Below, in pieces: positions 1 through 8,569 of a DNA stretch of 64,000 bases. The translations under genes were made by a program, and so were the position numbers. The stretch lies in assembly GCA_022843905.1 (NCBI GenBank), contig JALHMT010000007.1:124001-188000 (forward strand), given 5' to 3'. The DNA is from Rubrivivax sp. Lineage in GTDB: Bacteria; Pseudomonadota; Gammaproteobacteria; Burkholderiales; Burkholderiaceae_C. The notes beneath the pieces were generated by a model. The model was not told the origin of the DNA, made no database searches, and worked only from the letters and a program-made list of their open reading frames with translations. Position 1 is the first letter of the stretch. The number at the start of each line of letters is the position of its first letter.

Positions 1-1401
1 GCCGAGCGGCTGAAGCTGCTGCGCGAGTCGAGCAACCCGCAGGCCCAGTTCCTGTGGGCCATTCTGCGCGACGGCTTCCACTACGCCGCCGTGCACCTGG
101 CCGACATCGCCGAGAGCGCGCGCGACATCGACTTCGCGATGCGCTGGGGCTTCGGGGTGAAGCAGGGCCCCTTCGAGCTGTGGCAGGCGGCCGGCTGGCA
201 GCAGGTGGCCGAGTGGGTGAAGGCCGACATCGACGCCGGCAAGGCCTTGAGCAGCGCACCCCTGCCGGCCTGGGTCTTCGATGGCCGCAGTGGCGTGCAC
301 ACGCCCGAAGGTTCGTGGAGCCCGGCGAAGAACGCCTACATCCCCAGGCGCACGCTGCCGGTCTACCAGCGCCAGCACTTCCCCGAGGACGTGATCGGTG
401 CGGGCGGTGTCGAGCCGCTGAAGAGCGGAACCGAGGTCTTCTCCAATGAGGAAGTGCGCGTCTGGACGCTGGACGGCGAGGTGCTCATCGCCAGCATCAC
501 CGCCAAGCTGCACCTCATCAGCCCGACCGTGGCCGAGGGCCTGCAGGTGGCGCTGGACCGCGCCGAGGCCGGCTACAAGGGCCTGGTGATCTGGTCGCCC
601 GACGACGTGTTCTCGGCCGGTGCGAACCTCGAGGCACTGATGCCGGTGTTCATGAAGAGCGGCGCCAAGGGCATCGCGCCCGAGCTGAAGAAGTTCCAGG
701 ACTTCATGCTGCGCCTGCGCTACGCGCAGGTCCCGGTGATCAGCGCCGTCCGCGGCATCGCCCTGGGCGGCGGCTGCGAACTGGCGGTGTACTCCAGCCG
801 GCGCGTGGCAGCGATGGAGTCGTACATGGGCCTGGTCGAGGTCGGCGTGGGCCTGGTGCCCGGCGCGGGCGGGCTGACCTACATCGCGCGCCGTGCCGCC
901 GAAATGGCGTCGGCTGCCAATGCGGGCGCCGACATCCTGAAGTTCGTCACCGACGGCTTCACGAACGCAGCCATGGCCAAGGTGGGCACCAGCGCCATCG
1001 AATCGCGCAAGCTCGGCTACCTGCTGTGGAGCGACGTCATCGTGCCGCACAAGGACGAACTGCTCTTCGTCGCCACGCAGCAGGCCAGGGCGATGTTCGA
1101 CAGCGGCTACCGCCCGCCGGCCAGGACACCCTTCCCGGTGGCCGGCCGCAGCGCCATCGCCACCATCAAGGGGCAGCTGGCCAACATGCGGGATGGCGGC
1201 TTCATCAGCGCGCACGACTTTCACATCAGCGCCCTGATCGCCGATGTGGTGTGCGGGGGCGAAGTGGATGCCGGCTCGCTGGTGACGGAGGAGTACCTGA
1301 TGGCGCTGGAGCGCAAGCACTTCTGTTCGCTGCTGGAGAACCCCAAGAGCCAGGAACGCATCATGGGCATGCTGCAGACGGGCAAGCCTGTGAGGAACTG
1401 A
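1..1401 (+). CDS. 3-hydroxyacyl-CoA dehydrogenase / enoyl-CoA hydratase fusion, 5' truncated by window edge
   Basis: The reading frame is open from base 1, so the N-terminal NAD-binding half lies outside the window. The visible 466 residues begin in the C-terminal part of the 3-hydroxyacyl-CoA dehydrogenase module (ADIAESARDIDFAMRWGFG, then GPFELWQAAGW, about residues 35-65). A crotonase/enoyl-CoA hydratase module follows, with an oxyanion-hole segment (FSAGANLEAL) and the GIALGGGCELAVY helix start. This order, dehydrogenase first and hydratase last, matches the FadN type of beta-oxidation enzyme rather than FadB. It would hydrate enoyl-CoA and oxidise 3-hydroxyacyl-CoA in the cytoplasm. The thiolase and hydratase genes downstream fit a fatty-acid degradation operon. 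The class is secure; the chain-length preference is unknown. Confidence 0.93.
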   Translation, partial: AERLKLLRESSNPQAQFLWAILRDGFHYAAVHLADIAESARDIDFAMRWGFGVKQGPFELWQAAGWQQVAEWVKADIDAGKALSSAPLPAWVFDGRSGVHTPEGSWSPAKNAYIPRRTLPVYQRQHFPEDVIGAGGVEPLKSGTEVFSNEEVRVWTLDGEVLIASITAKLHLISPTVAEGLQVALDRAEAGYKGLVIWSPDDVFSAGANLEALMPVFMKSGAKGIAPELKKFQDFMLRLRYAQVPVISAVRGIALGGGCELAVYSSRRVAAMESYMGLVEVGVGLVPGAGGLTYIARRAAEMASAANAGADILKFVTDGFTNAAMAKVGTSAIESRKLGYLLWSDVIVPHKDELLFVATQQARAMFDSGYRPPARTPFPVAGRSAIATIKGQLANMRDGGFISAHDFHISALIADVVCGGEVDAGSLVTEEYLMALERKHFCSLLENPKSQERIMGMLQTGKPVRN

Positions 1402-1404
1402 CAC

Positions 1405-1854
1405 ATGGCGCTGTCGCTGCCCCCGCGTTCCTCCCTCTCCCGCTTGCGGGAGAGGGCTGGGGTGAGGGCTGGTGAACTTCGCCGCAACTCGACCGACGCA
1501 GAGAGCGTCCTTTGGCGTCATCTGCGCAATCGCCAGCTCGAAGGATTCAAGTTCCGCCGACAACACCCGATCGGGCCGTTCTTTGCCGACTTTGCCTGCA
1601 TCGAAGCAGGGCTGGTGATCGAACTCGACGGCGGGCAGCACTTCGAGCCGCAGGCTCAGGTGGCCGATCAGGAGCGTTCCAGGCGCATCAGCGCAGAAGG
1701 GTTCGCGGTCATGCGCTTCGACAATCGTCAGTTGCTGCAAGAGACAGAAGCGGTCCTGCACGCCATCAGAGCCCGGCTGCTGAGTCGACACCCTCACCCC
1801 AACCCTCTCCCGCAGGCGGGAGAGGGGGTTACATCCACAAGGAGCTCGACATGA
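1405..1854 (+). CDS. DUF559 (endonuclease-like) protein inside an inverted-repeat cassette
   Basis: This is a 149-codon ORF whose core (NSTDAESVLWRHLRNRQL, FRRQHPIGPFFADFAC, ELDGGQHFE, RFDNRQLLQE) matches DUF559, a family with a Vsr/restriction-endonuclease-like fold. The first about 20 and last about 15 residues are translated from a palindromic repeat that flanks the gene on both sides, so they are unlikely to be functional. An internal start (GTG at 1462) giving about 130 aa is more probable. The stop overlaps the thiolase start (ATGA at 1851-1854). It has no relation to beta-oxidation and looks inserted between the two fatty-acid genes. The biological role of the family is unknown; the nuclease activity is inferred from the fold only. 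Confidence 0.85.
   Translation: MALSLPPRSSLSRLRERAGVRAGELRRNSTDAESVLWRHLRNRQLEGFKFRRQHPIGPFFADFACIEAGLVIELDGGQHFEPQAQVADQERSRRISAEGFAVMRFDNRQLLQETEAVLHAIRARLLSRHPHPNPLPQAGEGVTSTRSST
1433..1468 (+). repeat. Left inverted repeat of the DUF559 cassette
   Basis: A perfect 24-nt hairpin (stem CCCTCTCCCGC, loop TT, stem GCGGGAGAGGG; 1433-1456) is followed by CTGGGGTGAGGG. The reverse complement of the whole 36 nt matches 1791-1826 at 34 of 36 positions. It resembles the REP-like palindromes often seen beside DUF559 genes in gamma- and betaproteobacteria. Confidence 0.85.
1791..1826 (-). repeat. Right inverted repeat of the DUF559 cassette
   Basis: CCCTCACCCCAA is followed by a 24-nt hairpin (stem CCCTCTCCCGC, loop AG, stem GCGGGAGAGGG; 1803-1826). 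It is the mirror image of 1433-1468 with two mismatches. Its outer end is 11 nt from the AAGGAG ribosome binding site of the thiolase, so the cassette lies right at the start of that gene. Confidence 0.85.
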
Positions 1855-3050
1855 GCAAGCAAGTTCAAGACGCCTACATCGTCGCCGCCACGCGCACGCC
1901 CATCGGCAAGTCCGGGCGCGGCTACTTCCGCAACACGCGGCCCGACGACCTGCTGGTGGCGGCCGTGAAGAGCGCGCTGGCGCAGGTGCCCTCGCTCGAC
2001 CCGAAGGCCATCGAGGACGCCATCATCGGATGCAGCTTTCCCGAAGGCGAGCAGGGCATGAACATGGCGCGTGTCGCCATGGTGCTGGCCGGGCTGCCGC
2101 ACTCGGTGGGCGGCGTCACCGTCAACCGCTTCTGTGCCAGCGGACTGACAGCGCTGCAGATGGCCGCCGACCGCATCCGCATCGGCGAGGCCGACGTGAT
2201 GATCGCCGGCGGGGCCGAGAGCATGAGCATGGTGCCCATGGGCGGCAACAAGCCCAGCTTCAACCCCGACGTGTTCGCGAAGGACGAAAACGTCGGCATC
2301 GCCTACGGCATGGGACTGACGGCCGAGAAGGTGGCCGCGCAGTGGAAGGTCTCTCGCGAGGACCAGGACGCGTTTGCCCTGGCCTCGCACCAGAAGGCGC
2401 TGAAGGCCATGGCCGCCGGCGAGTTCAAGGACGAGATGACGCCGGTGACGGTGGTCGACCGCTTCCCCGACCTGGCCAGCGGCGAGGTGAAGACGCGCAC
2501 CCGCACGGTCGAGCTCGACGAAGGTGCGCGACCCGACACCAGCCTGGAAGGCCTGGCCCGGCTGCGCCCGGTGTTCTCGGCCAAGGGCAGCGTGACGGCG
2601 GGCAACAGTTCGCAGACCAGCGACGGCGCCGGCGCGCTCATCCTGGCCAGCGAGAAGGCCGTCAGGCAGTTCAACCTGCAGCCGCTGGCGCGATTCGTCA
2701 GCTTTGCCGCGCGCGGCGTGGCGCCCGAGATCATGGGCATCGGACCCATCGAGGCCATCCCGGCAGCACTGCGCTACGCCGGCCTGAACCTGTCCGACCT
2801 CGGCTGGATCGAGCTGAACGAGGCCTTTGCGGCGCAGGCGCTGGCGGTCATCAACACGGTCGGGCTCGATGCCGCCAAGGTCAACCCGATGGGCGGCGCC
2901 ATCGCGCTGGGCCACCCGCTGGGCGCCACCGGCGCCATCCGTGCCGCCACCGTGGTGCACGCACTGCGCCGCCACAAGCTGAGGTACGGCATGGTGACCA
3001 TGTGCGTGGGCATGGGGCAGGGCGCAGCCGGCATCATCGAAGCGGTCTGA
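1851..3050 (+). CDS. Acetyl-CoA C-acyltransferase (3-ketoacyl-CoA thiolase)
   Basis: A 399-aa cytosolic thiolase catalysing the last step of beta-oxidation: CoA-dependent cleavage of 3-ketoacyl-CoA to acetyl-CoA and a shortened acyl-CoA. The nucleophilic Cys95 lies in VNRFCASGLTA, the histidine in GHPLGATGAI and the second cysteine in CVGMGQGAAG. NEAFAAQAL is also present. The start at 1851 is chosen because AAGGAG (1838-1843) precedes it and the protein then has the usual thiolase length; the open frame extends upstream only through the repeat cassette. It is part of the fatty-acid degradation cluster with the genes on either side. Confidence 0.95.
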   Translation: MSKQVQDAYIVAATRTPIGKSGRGYFRNTRPDDLLVAAVKSALAQVPSLDPKAIEDAIIGCSFPEGEQGMNMARVAMVLAGLPHSVGGVTVNRFCASGLTALQMAADRIRIGEADVMIAGGAESMSMVPMGGNKPSFNPDVFAKDENVGIAYGMGLTAEKVAAQWKVSREDQDAFALASHQKALKAMAAGEFKDEMTPVTVVDRFPDLASGEVKTRTRTVELDEGARPDTSLEGLARLRPVFSAKGSVTAGNSSQTSDGAGALILASEKAVRQFNLQPLARFVSFAARGVAPEIMGIGPIEAIPAALRYAGLNLSDLGWIELNEAFAAQALAVINTVGLDAAKVNPMGGAIALGHPLGATGAIRAATVVHALRRHKLRYGMVTMCVGMGQGAAGIIEAV

Positions 3051-3076
3051 ACATCATCCGCACGGAGACAAGCACC

Positions 3077-3850
3077 ATGACCATCAAGACCGCCACGCTC
3101 AACGGCGTGGCCACCATCGAGATCGCCCGGCCCGAGAAGAAGAACGCGCTGACGGTGGCGATGTACCAGGCCATGAGCGACGCACTGGTGGCCGCCAAGG
3201 CCGACCCGGCCGTGCGCGCCGTGCTGATCACCGGACAGCCGGGCATCTTCACCTCGGGCAACGACATCGAGGACTTCATGTCGCGGCCGCCCGGCCAGGG
3301 CAGCGACTCGATGGAGTCGCCGGTGTTCAGGTTCATGCGCGCGCTGCTCGACTGCGACAAGCCGGTGGTGGCTGCCGTCACGGGCGGGGCCATCGGCATC
3401 GGCACCACGATGCTGCTGCATTGCGACTTCGTCTACGTCTCCGACGAAGCCCGCCTGGCCATGCCCTTCGTGGCCCTGGGCCTGGTGCCGGAGTTTGCGT
3501 CCAGCCTGGTGGTGCCGCAGCTGATGGGCCACCGCCGTGCCGCCGAGAAGCTGCTGCTGGGTGACCCCTTCACGCCTGAGCAGGCCGTGGAGTGCGGCAT
3601 CGCCAACGCCGTGCTGCCCGCTGGCGAGGTGGTCAACCATGCACGCCGCGTGGCCGAGCGATTCAACAGCCTGCCGCCGGGGGCGGTGCGTGAGGCCAAG
3701 CAGCTGATGCGCGGCCCGCAGCACGAGCTGACCGTGAACGTGATCCGCAACGAGGGCGAGATCTTCGGCCGCCGCCTGCGCAGCCCCGAGGCGATGGAGG
3801 CTTTCCAGGCCTTCTTCCAGAAGCGCAAGCCCGACTTCAGCAAGTTCTGA
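3077..3850 (+). CDS. Enoyl-CoA hydratase/isomerase family protein
   Basis: A 257-aa crotonase-fold protein starting MTIKTATLNGVATIEIARPEK. The two oxyanion-hole segments are GIFTSGNDIEDF and AVTGGAIGIGTTMLLHCD. The fold acts on acyl-CoA substrates; hydratase or isomerase activity is likely given the neighbouring thiolase and multifunctional enzyme. The start lies 26 nt after the thiolase stop. Its stop (TGA 3848-3850) overlaps the ATG of the next gene by one base, so translational coupling is likely. The exact reaction cannot be read from the sequence. Confidence 0.92.
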   Translation: MTIKTATLNGVATIEIARPEKKNALTVAMYQAMSDALVAAKADPAVRAVLITGQPGIFTSGNDIEDFMSRPPGQGSDSMESPVFRFMRALLDCDKPVVAAVTGGAIGIGTTMLLHCDFVYVSDEARLAMPFVALGLVPEFASSLVVPQLMGHRRAAEKLLLGDPFTPEQAVECGIANAVLPAGEVVNHARRVAERFNSLPPGAVREAKQLMRGPQHELTVNVIRNEGEIFGRRLRSPEAMEAFQAFFQKRKPDFSKF

Positions 3851-4581
3851 TGTCGCTGACCGTCAAGCTCGCCTTGAGTCCGCTGCTGGTGGCCCAGGGG
3901 CTGCTGGCGCGCACGCGCATCCCGCGCTTGCCCGAGGCCGATGGTGCGCGTGCCGGCGAGGTCGGCGAAGGACCGCTGTGGCGCCTGCTGGTGGCCGGCG
4001 ACTCGTCGGCCGCCGGGGTCGGCGTGGCGACGCAGGACGACGCCCTGGCAGCGCCCTTGAGCCGCACCCTGGCGCAGCGCTGCGGCGCACGCGTCCGCTG
4101 GCAGCTGGTGGCGGCCTCGGGCCTGACCACCGCGCAGACGCATGCCCGCCTGCAGGAGGCGTTGCAGGGCACGGTGCAGGTGGCGGTGATCGTCACCGGC
4201 GTCAACGACGTCGTCGACCAGATTCCTTCGGCGCGCGCCGTGGCGGCGCGCGAGGCGCTCGTGAACTGGCTGCGCAACGCGCGCGGCGTGCAGCACGTGG
4301 CCTTCGCGCCGCTGCCGCCGGTGCACCACTTTCCCGGCCTGCCGCAGCCGCTGCGCTGGGTGGCCGGCACCGACGCCCGGCGCCACAACGAGGCGCTGAC
4401 GCGCTGGGCGGCCACGCGCAGCGATGTCTCGGTGGTGCCGCTGCGGCTGCCGCTGGACGCCGGCGTGATGGCGTCCGACGGCTTCCACCCCGGTGCGCCG
4501 GTCTACCGCGCCTGCGCCTCGGGCATCGCCACCCACCTGGCCACCCACGTGTGGCCCTCCCTGCGACTGGACGAAGCATGA
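3850..4581 (+). CDS. SGNH/GDSL-family hydrolase
   Basis: A 243-aa protein with the SGNH hydrolase blocks: the Ser nucleophile in GDSS (residues 50-53), Asn119 in GVNDVV, and the Asp/His pair in SDGFHP (Asp210, His213). The family covers esterases, lipases and acyl-CoA thioesterases. Placement inside a beta-oxidation cluster suggests an acyl ester or thioester substrate, which is inference. There is a short hydrophobic N-terminus but no clear signal peptide. It overlaps both neighbours by 1-4 nt (TGATG upstream, ATGA downstream), indicating one transcript. Confidence 0.85.
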   Translation: MSLTVKLALSPLLVAQGLLARTRIPRLPEADGARAGEVGEGPLWRLLVAGDSSAAGVGVATQDDALAAPLSRTLAQRCGARVRWQLVAASGLTTAQTHARLQEALQGTVQVAVIVTGVNDVVDQIPSARAVAAREALVNWLRNARGVQHVAFAPLPPVHHFPGLPQPLRWVAGTDARRHNEALTRWAATRSDVSVVPLRLPLDAGVMASDGFHPGAPVYRACASGIATHLATHVWPSLRLDEA

Positions 4582-5411
4582 AGACCCTGGCCGGCAAGAC
4601 CTTGTTCATCACCGGCGCCAGCCGCGGCATCGGCCTGGCCATCGCCACGCGTGCCGCTGCCGACGGCGCCAACATCGTGCTGGTGGCCAAGACCACCGAG
4701 CCCAACCCCAAGCTGCCCGGCACGCTGTACAGCGCCGCGGCCGAGGTCGAAGCCGCCGGTGGCCAGGCGCTGGCCGTGCCGACCGACATCCGCGACGAAG
4801 CGGCCGTGCTGGCGGCGGTGCAGGCCGGCGTGGCACGTTTCGGCGGCATCGACATCCTCGTCAACAATGCCAGCGCCATCAGCCTGACGCCCACGCCGGC
4901 CACGCCGATGAAGCGCTTCGACCTGATGTTCGGCGTCAACGTGCGCGGCACCTACCTGTGCACGCAGGCCTGCCTGCCCGAACTGGTCAAGAGCGCGCAG
5001 GCCGGCCGAAACCCGCATGTGCTGAACATGAGCCCGCCGCTGAACATGCGCGAACACTGGTTCGCGCCGCACGTGGCCTACACCATGGCCAAGTACGGCA
5101 TGAGCGAGTGCACGCTGGGCCATGCCGGCGAGTTCCGCCCGCTGGGCATCGCCGTCAACAGCCTGTGGCCGCGCACGCCCATCGCCACGGCGGCGCTGCA
5201 GATGATCCCCGGCGTCGATCTCGACCGCTGCCGCACGCCGCAGATCCTGGCCGACGCGGCGATGTTCATCCTGACCAGCGATGCGCGCAGCACGACGGGC
5301 CAGTTCTTCATCGACGACGATGTGCTCCGGCACCACGGCGTGACCGACCTCGACCGCTACGCCGTCAAGCCCGGCACGACCGACTTCCTTCCAGACTTCT
5401 TCATCGACTGA
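4578..5411 (+). CDS. Short-chain dehydrogenase/reductase (HSDL2-like)
   Basis: A 277-aa NAD(P)-dependent oxidoreductase. The nucleotide-binding motif is TGASRGIG (residues 12-19), NNAS is at 96-99, and the catalytic residues are Ser152 (NMSPP) and Tyr168/Lys172 (YTMAK). The long loop with KTTEPNPKLPGTLYSAA and the conserved SPPLNM segment are typical of the hydroxysteroid-dehydrogenase-like-2 (HSDL2) branch, associated with lipid metabolism. The start overlaps the hydrolase stop (ATGA). It is the last gene of the beta-oxidation run. The substrate is unknown. Confidence 0.92.
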   Translation: MKTLAGKTLFITGASRGIGLAIATRAAADGANIVLVAKTTEPNPKLPGTLYSAAAEVEAAGGQALAVPTDIRDEAAVLAAVQAGVARFGGIDILVNNASAISLTPTPATPMKRFDLMFGVNVRGTYLCTQACLPELVKSAQAGRNPHVLNMSPPLNMREHWFAPHVAYTMAKYGMSECTLGHAGEFRPLGIAVNSLWPRTPIATAALQMIPGVDLDRCRTPQILADAAMFILTSDARSTTGQFFIDDDVLRHHGVTDLDRYAVKPGTTDFLPDFFID

Positions 5412-5487
5412 AGAACACGGCCGTTGGTGCACCCCGGAGTGCGGGGTCGCGCCGCAGGTGCCGCGACCTCGATGCCAGAATGCCGTC

Positions 5488-6279
5488 ATGCGATGCGATG
5501 AAGCGGTGGCGGCCCAACACGCGCGGCGAGATTCGAAGACGTGCCAGACCGGCCTCGTGGCGGGGCTGTGCATCTTCCCGCTCGCCGCCTCGGCCCTGGT
5601 GTTGTTCGACCCGGCCGTCGGCATGCCCGCGGCCCAGGGCTGGGTGCCGCTGATCGACGCCACACCGGGTGCCGCCGGCCTGCTGGCCGACCGCTACACC
5701 CTCGACACGCGTGGGGCCGGGGTCTCGCTGCACGGCCACGCTCGCATCGCCCCGGTCCCGCTCGACCCGGCCGGCGGCTACATCGTGGACTTCAGAGCGC
5801 GCATCGTCGCCGAGACACATGCCAGCGACAACCGCGCCGGCTTCTCGATGCTCTTCGTCGGCAGCAACACCGCACAGTCGATCGAGATCGGGTTCTGGAA
5901 CGGCGAAGTCTGGGCCTACGACTACGTGGTCGGCAGCAGCGACCGTTTCGTCAAGGGTCCGTCGACGGCCTGGAACACCGGCATCGCGCTGAGCGACTAC
6001 CGGTTGCGCGTGCAGGACGGGGCCTTTTCGCTCTGGTCCGGGGGCAGCCTGCTGATCGGCGGACCACTGCAGGACTACACCGCCCAGGGGGCGCCGTACA
6101 CGGTGTCGAACTTCGTCTTCTTCGGCGACAACACCTCTCGCGGGGCGGCCAGCGTCGAGGTGGGCACGATCTCGCTGCTGCCCATTCCCGAGCCGGGGCC
6201 GGCGGCGCTGCTGGCCCTGGGCCTGGCGGCGGTCGGCTGGCGCTGCCGGCAGCGCAGGACCGCGCTCACTCCCGGCTGA
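5488..6279 (+). CDS. PEP-CTERM sorting-domain protein
   Basis: A 263-aa predicted exported protein. It has an N-terminal signal-like segment (TGLVAGLCIFPLAASA) and a C-terminal PEP-CTERM signal: IPEPGPAALLALGLAAVG followed by an Arg-rich end. The PEP motif, transmembrane stretch and basic tail are the substrate signal of exosortase, whose gene lies at 43630. The middle is rich in aromatic beta-strand-like segments (SIEIGFWNGEVWAYDY), suggesting a lectin/LamG-like sandwich, but this is not certain. A GTG start at 5458 is possible; 5488 is preferred because it gives a more normal signal peptide. The 3' end overlaps the convergent thioesterase gene by 14 nt. Confidence 0.85.
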   Translation: MRCDEAVAAQHARRDSKTCQTGLVAGLCIFPLAASALVLFDPAVGMPAAQGWVPLIDATPGAAGLLADRYTLDTRGAGVSLHGHARIAPVPLDPAGGYIVDFRARIVAETHASDNRAGFSMLFVGSNTAQSIEIGFWNGEVWAYDYVVGSSDRFVKGPSTAWNTGIALSDYRLRVQDGAFSLWSGGSLLIGGPLQDYTAQGAPYTVSNFVFFGDNTSRGAASVEVGTISLLPIPEPGPAALLALGLAAVGWRCRQRRTALTPG

Positions 6280-6703
6280 TGCTGCGCGGCTGGCCCTTGC
6301 CGTCGATGGCGACGTAGGTCACGTTCGCTTCGGTCACCTTCACCACCTGCAGGTTGGCCGGGTTGCGCTCGGCGTAGACCTCCACGTGCACGGTCACCGA
6401 TGTGTTGCCGATGCGCGTGACGCGGGCATAGAAGCTCAGCAGGTCGCCGATCGACACCGGCTGCTTGAAGATGAACTGATTGACCGCCACCGTCGCGATG
6501 CGGCCCTTGGCGATGCGCGCCGGCAGCACGGCGCCGGCCAGGTCGACCTGCGCCATGATCCAGCCGCCGAAGATGTCGCCGTTGGCGTTGCTGTCGGCAG
6601 GCAGGGGCATCACGCGCATCACCAGTTCGGCGCCATCGGGCAAACTCGTGGGGCCGGTGAGTGCGCCGACCAGCGCTGCCCGGGGGCTTGTATCGGGGGC
6701 CAT
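6266..6703 (-). CDS. yciA: Acyl-CoA thioesterase, YciA/hotdog family
   Basis: A small single-hotdog-fold thioester hydrolase (145 aa from this start). The NANGDIFGGWIMAQVDLAG segment holds the active-site Asp, and VAVNQFIFKQPVSIGDL is typical of YciA-type acyl-CoA hydrolases. The family hydrolyses a broad range of acyl-CoAs in the cytoplasm. Four in-frame starts lie within 16 nt (GTG 6718, ATG 6712, 6709 and 6703). The one at 6703 is chosen because GGAG lies 9 nt before it. It is divergent from the ABC exporter with only about 40 bp between, containing a perfect palindrome. Confidence 0.9.
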   Translation of the reverse strand: MAPDTSPRAALVGALTGPTSLPDGAELVMRVMPLPADSNANGDIFGGWIMAQVDLAGAVLPARIAKGRIATVAVNQFIFKQPVSIGDLLSFYARVTRIGNTSVTVHVEVYAERNPANLQVVKVTEANVTYVAIDGKGQPRSISRE

Positions 6704-6720
6704 CGGCATCATCTCCACCT

Positions 6721-6733
6721 ATTCGAGTCGAAT
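6721..6733. promoter_or_regulatory. 13-bp perfect palindrome between divergent genes (candidate operator)
   Basis: ATTCGAGTCGAAT is a perfect inverted repeat around a single central base. It sits in the roughly 40-bp gap between the thioesterase and ABC exporter start codons. Size and position fit a repressor site controlling one or both genes, but no matching regulator gene is adjacent. This is a sequence observation with inferred function. Confidence 0.4.
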
Positions 6734-6742
6734 CATTCTTTC

Positions 6743-8569
6743 ATGAGACACCAAAGCGCCGCGTTGCCCGCCCCTGCCGACCAGGCGGGCCCGGCCCAGC
6801 CGCGCTCCGACTGGGGCACGCTGGCGCGACTGCTGCCCTACCTGTGGCGCTATCGCTGGCGCGTGGGCATCGCGCTGCTGTTCCTGGTGGCGGCCAAGGC
6901 CGCCAACGTCGGCGTGCCGGTGCTGCTCAAGACCCTGGTCGACAGCATGAACTTCAAGCCCGGCGATGCCGCCAGCCTGCTGGTGGTGCCGGTGGGGCTG
7001 CTCATCGCCTACGGCGGCCTGCGCCTGTCGACCTCGCTGTTCACCGAACTGCGTGAACTCATCTTCGCCAAGGCCACCGAAGGCACGGCGCGCAGCATCT
7101 CGCTGCAGGTCTTCCGCCACCTGCACGCCCTGAGCCTGCGTTTTCACCTCGAACGCCAGACCGGCGGCATGACGCGCGACATCGAGCGCGGCACACGCGC
7201 CGTGCACTCGCTCATCTCGTACTCGCTCTACAGCATCGTGCCGACGCTGATCGAGGTGGCGATGGTGCTGACCATCCTGGCCGTCAAGTTCGACGTCTGG
7301 TTCGCCGGCATCACCGTCATCGCGCTGGTCTTCTACATCGCCTTCACGGTGACGGTGACCGAATGGCGCACCAAGTTCCGCAAGGAAATGAACGAGATCG
7401 ACTCGGTGGCGCACTCGCGCGCCATCGACTCGCTGCTGAACTACGAGACGGTCAAGTACTTCAACAACGAGGACTTCGAGTCGCGCCGCTACGACGAGAA
7501 CCTCGAGAAGCTGCGCCGCGCCTCGCTGAAGAGCCAGAGCACGCTGTCGCTGCTGAACACCGGCCAGCAGCTCATCATCGCCACGGCGCTGGTGGCCATG
7601 CTGTGGCGGGCCACCGAGGGCGTGGTGGCCGGCCGCATGACGCTGGGCGACCTGGTGATGGTCAACGCCTTCATGATCCAGCTCTACATCCCGCTGAACT
7701 TCCTGGGCGTCATCTACCGCGAGATCAAGCAGAGCCTGACCGACCTGGACAAGATGTTCACGCTGCTCGAGCGCAACCGCGAGGTCGACGACCTGCCGGG
7801 CGCGCGAGACCTGAAGGTGAGTGACGGCGCGGTGCGCTTCGACCGGGTGTCCTTCGCCTACGACCCGACGCGGCCCATCCTGCACGACGTGAGCTTCGAG
7901 ATCCCGGCCGGCAAGACGGTGGCCGTGGTGGGGCCGTCGGGCGCCGGCAAGTCGACGCTGGCGCGGCTGCTCTACCGCTTCTACGACGTCTCAGGCGGTG
8001 CGGTGAGCATCGACGGCCAGGACATCCGACAGGTGACGCAGACCAGCCTGCGCCAGTCCATCGGCATCGTGCCGCAGGACACCGTGCTGTTCAACGACAC
8101 CGTCGAATACAACATCGCCTACGGACGCCCGGGCGCCAGCCGCCAGGACGTCGAAGAAGCCGCGCGCGCGGCCCATATCCACGACTTCATCTCGGCCACG
8201 CCCAAGGGCTACGACACCATGGTGGGCGAGCGCGGGCTGAAGCTCTCGGGCGGCGAGAAGCAGCGCGTGGCCATCGCGCGCACGCTGCTGAAGAACCCGC
8301 CGGTGCTGATCTTCGACGAGGCCACCTCGGCGCTCGATTCGGCCAACGAACGCGCCATCCAGGCCGAACTGCGCAGCGCGGCGCAGGGCAAGACGGCGCT
8401 GGTCATCGCACACCGGCTGTCCACCGTGGTCGACGCGCACGAGATCGTGGTGCTCGAGGCCGGGCGCGTCGTCGAGCGCGGTCCGCATGCGGCGCTGCTG
8501 GCCCGTGGCGGCCGTTACGCCGAGATGTGGCGCCTGCAGCAGAGCGGCGAGGCCGCGGCGGACGGCTGA
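6743..8569 (+). CDS. ABC exporter, Atm1/HMT1-type half-transporter
   Basis: A 608-aa half-transporter with an N-terminal six-helix exporter domain (about residues 38-330) fused to an ATPase domain. Walker A GPSGAGKS is at 397-404. The ABC signature LSGGEKQR and the Walker B region [13 protein letters not shown] follow. The segment [11 protein letters not shown] is a hallmark of the Atm1/ABCB7/HMT1 branch, which exports glutathione or glutathione-metal/sulfur compounds across the inner membrane. Neighbouring lipB-lipA (lipoyl, Fe-S dependent) makes a link to sulfur or Fe-S metabolism attractive but unproven. Its stop overlaps the lipB start (TGATG). Confidence 0.93.
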   Translation: MRHQSAALPAPADQAGPAQPRSDWGTLARLLPYLWRYRWRVGIALLFLVAAKAANVGVPVLLKTLVDSMNFKPGDAASLLVVPVGLLIAYGGLRLSTSLFTELRELIFAKATEGTARSISLQVFRHLHALSLRFHLERQTGGMTRDIERGTRAVHSLISYSLYSIVPTLIEVAMVLTILAVKFDVWFAGITVIALVFYIAFTVTVTEWRTKFRKEMNEIDSVAHSRAIDSLLNYETVKYFNNEDFESRRYDENLEKLRRASLKSQSTLSLLNTGQQLIIATALVAMLWRATEGVVAGRMTLGDLVMVNAFMIQLYIPLNFLGVIYREIKQSLTDLDKMFTLLERNREVDDLPGARDLKVSDGAVRFDRVSFAYDPTRPILHDVSFEIPAGKTVAVVGPSGAGKSTLARLLYRFYDVSGGAVSIDGQDIRQVTQTSLRQSIGIVPQDTVLFNDTVEYNIAYGRPGASRQDVEEAARAAHIHDFISATPKGYDTMVGERGLKLSGGEKQRVAIARTLLKNPPVLIFDEATSALDSANERAIQAELRSAAQGKTALVIAHRLSTVVDAHEIVVLEAGRVVERGPHAALLARGGRYAEMWRLQQSGEAAADG

